From an uncultured Bacillota bacterium (GTDB taxonomy: Bacteria > Bacillota > Clostridia > Oscillospirales > Oscillospiraceae): DNA of 11,750 bases. The translations under genes were made by a program, and so were the position numbers. Below are positions 11,706 to 11,750 of this stretch, piece after piece (position 1 is the first letter of the stretch; each line of letters begins with the position of its first letter). The DNA lies in NCBI GenBank assembly GCA_937890735.1, contig CALACZ010000130.1:1-11750 (forward strand). The letters run 5' to 3'. The notes under the pieces were generated by a model. It did not search any database. It saw nothing but the letters and a program-made list of their open reading frames with translations, and was not told the DNA's origin.

Positions 11706-11750
11706 ATGATAAGGTTGGAAATGTCAAGAAATGTGCAGTCGGGAAACCCC
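11706..11750 (+). CDS. Start of an unrecognised gene (runs off window)
   Basis: ATG at 11706 is preceded by GGGAGG (11692-11697) at 8 bases, a strong ribosome site. Fifteen codons are visible, MIRLEMSRNVQSGNP, with no stop before the window end. That is too short to identify. Its position just after a terminator-ended leader suggests control by transcription attenuation. Confidence 0.5.
   Translation, partial: MIRLEMSRNVQSGNP

Noticed and set aside
1..11750. Insertion sequence, prophage, attachment site, toxin-antitoxin or CRISPR array
   Set aside because: I found no transposase, integrase or phage gene, no regularly spaced repeat-spacer series, and no tRNA-end duplication downstream of the tRNA-Thr within the window.

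Overview
The window looks like a piece of a GC-rich, low-GC-lineage-type Gram-positive (Firmicutes/Clostridia) chromosome, most like the Oscillospirales gut bacteria. The reasons are strong GGAGG-type ribosome binding sites in front of almost every gene, TTGACA/TATAAT promoters often with an extended TGn -10, U-tailed intrinsic terminators, and Firmicutes gene families (CotH kinase, UgtP-like glycolipid synthase, CrtO-like acyltransferase, DUF4340 remnant). This placement is inferred from gene content and style; nothing in the window fixes a genus. I see no insertion sequence, phage gene or CRISPR array.

Region 1 (1-3857) is a polyphosphate/phosphotransfer unit. On the minus strand, transcribed in this order, are a VTC-domain polyphosphate polymerase (1713-1021), a DUF4956 membrane protein (999-328) and a secreted CotH-family kinase (313 to beyond base 1, partial). 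Divergent from it is an OmpR-type response regulator (1901-2578) that overlaps a sensor histidine kinase (2572-3795), followed by a terminator. The shared 187-base intergenic region carries two copies, in opposite orientation, of a tandem half-site element (GAAATG-N2-CCTGAAAT, 11-base period). One sits where an OmpR/PhoB activator would replace the -35 of the VTC operon; the other covers the start site of the regulator's own promoter. A third copy lies just after the kinase terminator. This suggests the two-component system controls both itself and the VTC/DUF4956/CotH operon.

Region 2 (3843-4332) holds a 5'-truncated remnant of what is probably a DUF4340 gene, then the terminator of the next minus-strand operon.

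Region 3 (4333-8947, minus strand) is a tight five-gene membrane operon: DUF308/HdeD-like protein, FtsH protease, second DUF308/HdeD-like protein, CrtO-like acyltransferase and diacylglycerol glycosyltransferase. Spacings are 27, -4, 3 and 3 bases. Divergent from it is a diacylglycerol/lipid kinase-family gene (9122-10009), across an intergenic region with a 10-bp dyad. Together these look like membrane protein quality control coupled to glycolipid synthesis and lipid head-group turnover.

Region 4 (10010-11750) has a TetR-family regulator (minus strand), a tRNA-Thr(GGT) with its own strong promoter and terminator, a GNAT acetyltransferase, and a new promoter driving a structured, terminator-ended leader RNA in front of a gene that starts at 11706 and runs off the window.
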